The notes under the pieces: generated by a model
Database searches by the model: none
What the model saw: the letters and a program-made list of their open reading frames with translations, nothing else
What the model was told of the DNA's origin: nothing
Source: Halieaceae bacterium
GTDB taxonomy: Bacteria; Pseudomonadota; Gammaproteobacteria; Pseudomonadales; Halieaceae
Direction: 5' to 3'
Assembly: GCA_902631395.1 (NCBI GenBank)
Contig: CACOYM010000004.1
Span: 85,883 to 149,882, forward strand
DNA: 64,000 nt
Program-made: the position numbers and the translations under genes
Part shown: positions 63,892-64,000 of the stretch, one piece after another
Layout of the letters: every line of letters starts with the position of its first letter
How positions within the stretch are numbered: the stretch's first letter is position 1

Positions 63892-64000
63892 CTATTCCCG
63901 TAATAAATCCATGTATTTCAATTTATTAAGGATATATATCAGATCCTACTCCCCAACCCACTCCCCAATATTTCGGTCAAAGATCATCGATTTCCGCAGG

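Overview
The window looks like chromosome of a marine gammaproteobacterium, possibly of the Halieaceae (OM60/NOR5) or a relative. This is inferred from gene content: two TonB-dependent receptors, a Zur/Zrg zinc system of the Vibrio/Alteromonas type, quinone-dependent D-lactate dehydrogenase, membrane-type PyrD, HemG, SppA, and many short-chain dehydrogenases. No rRNA or other strong taxonomic marker is present, so the placement is tentative.

Layout. (1) 0-2 kb: the start of a secreted protein cut by the window edge, then a lipoprotein serine hydrolase. (2) 2.0-10.5 kb: a compact zinc-acquisition island. It holds a TonB receptor with five His/Asp/Glu-rich blocks, a COG0523 GTPase, a small exported protein, an FtsX-like permease with its ATPase, a DUF3299 protein, a His-rich ZrgA-like (DUF2796) periplasmic protein, a MerC-domain protein and a Zur-type Fur repressor. 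Three intergenic regions carry ATGATA-containing candidate Zur operators. (3) 10.6-16.4 kb: a zinc-type dehydrogenase, SppA, an FAH-family enzyme followed by the stump of an FAD hydroxylase, and a polytopic membrane protein. (4) 16.5-50.5 kb: the most unusual part. One intact tRNA-Val(GAC) (46.4 kb) is surrounded by partial copies of itself. 3' halves lie downstream at 16.5, 24.5, 38.9 and 40.8 kb. 5' halves lie upstream at 47.5 and 50.5 kb. All break in the anticodon loop. These half-sites partition the DNA into cassettes, each with complete genes: prolyl oligopeptidase/CotH/SDR; a 14-kb catabolic cluster; one serine hydrolase; a Gld-type ABC system; hemG; and an orphan PD-(D/E)XK protein with pyrD. 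No integrase gene is visible.

(5) The 24.8-38.6 kb catabolic cluster has two divergent arms around a TetR regulator. One arm carries a split PEP-synthase-like dikinase (two proteins, each with a phospho-His swivelling domain) plus an SDR. The other carries a P450, an SDR, a histidine phosphatase, an acyl-CoA synthetase, a winged-helix protein, an aldehyde dehydrogenase and a TonB receptor. A plausible reading is uptake and oxidation of a hydrophobic alcohol, phenol or terpenoid to an acyl-CoA, with an ATP-driven phosphorylation step like that of phenylphosphate synthase or rifampin phosphotransferase. The substrate is unknown.

(6) 50.9-63.9 kb: ordinary mixed genes: two small lipoproteins, two GT9 glycosyltransferases, an acyltransferase, an M28-like secreted protein, a frameshifted amidohydrolase, a GST, an SDR, a ThuA-like protein, D-lactate dehydrogenase and tRNA-Thr(CGT).
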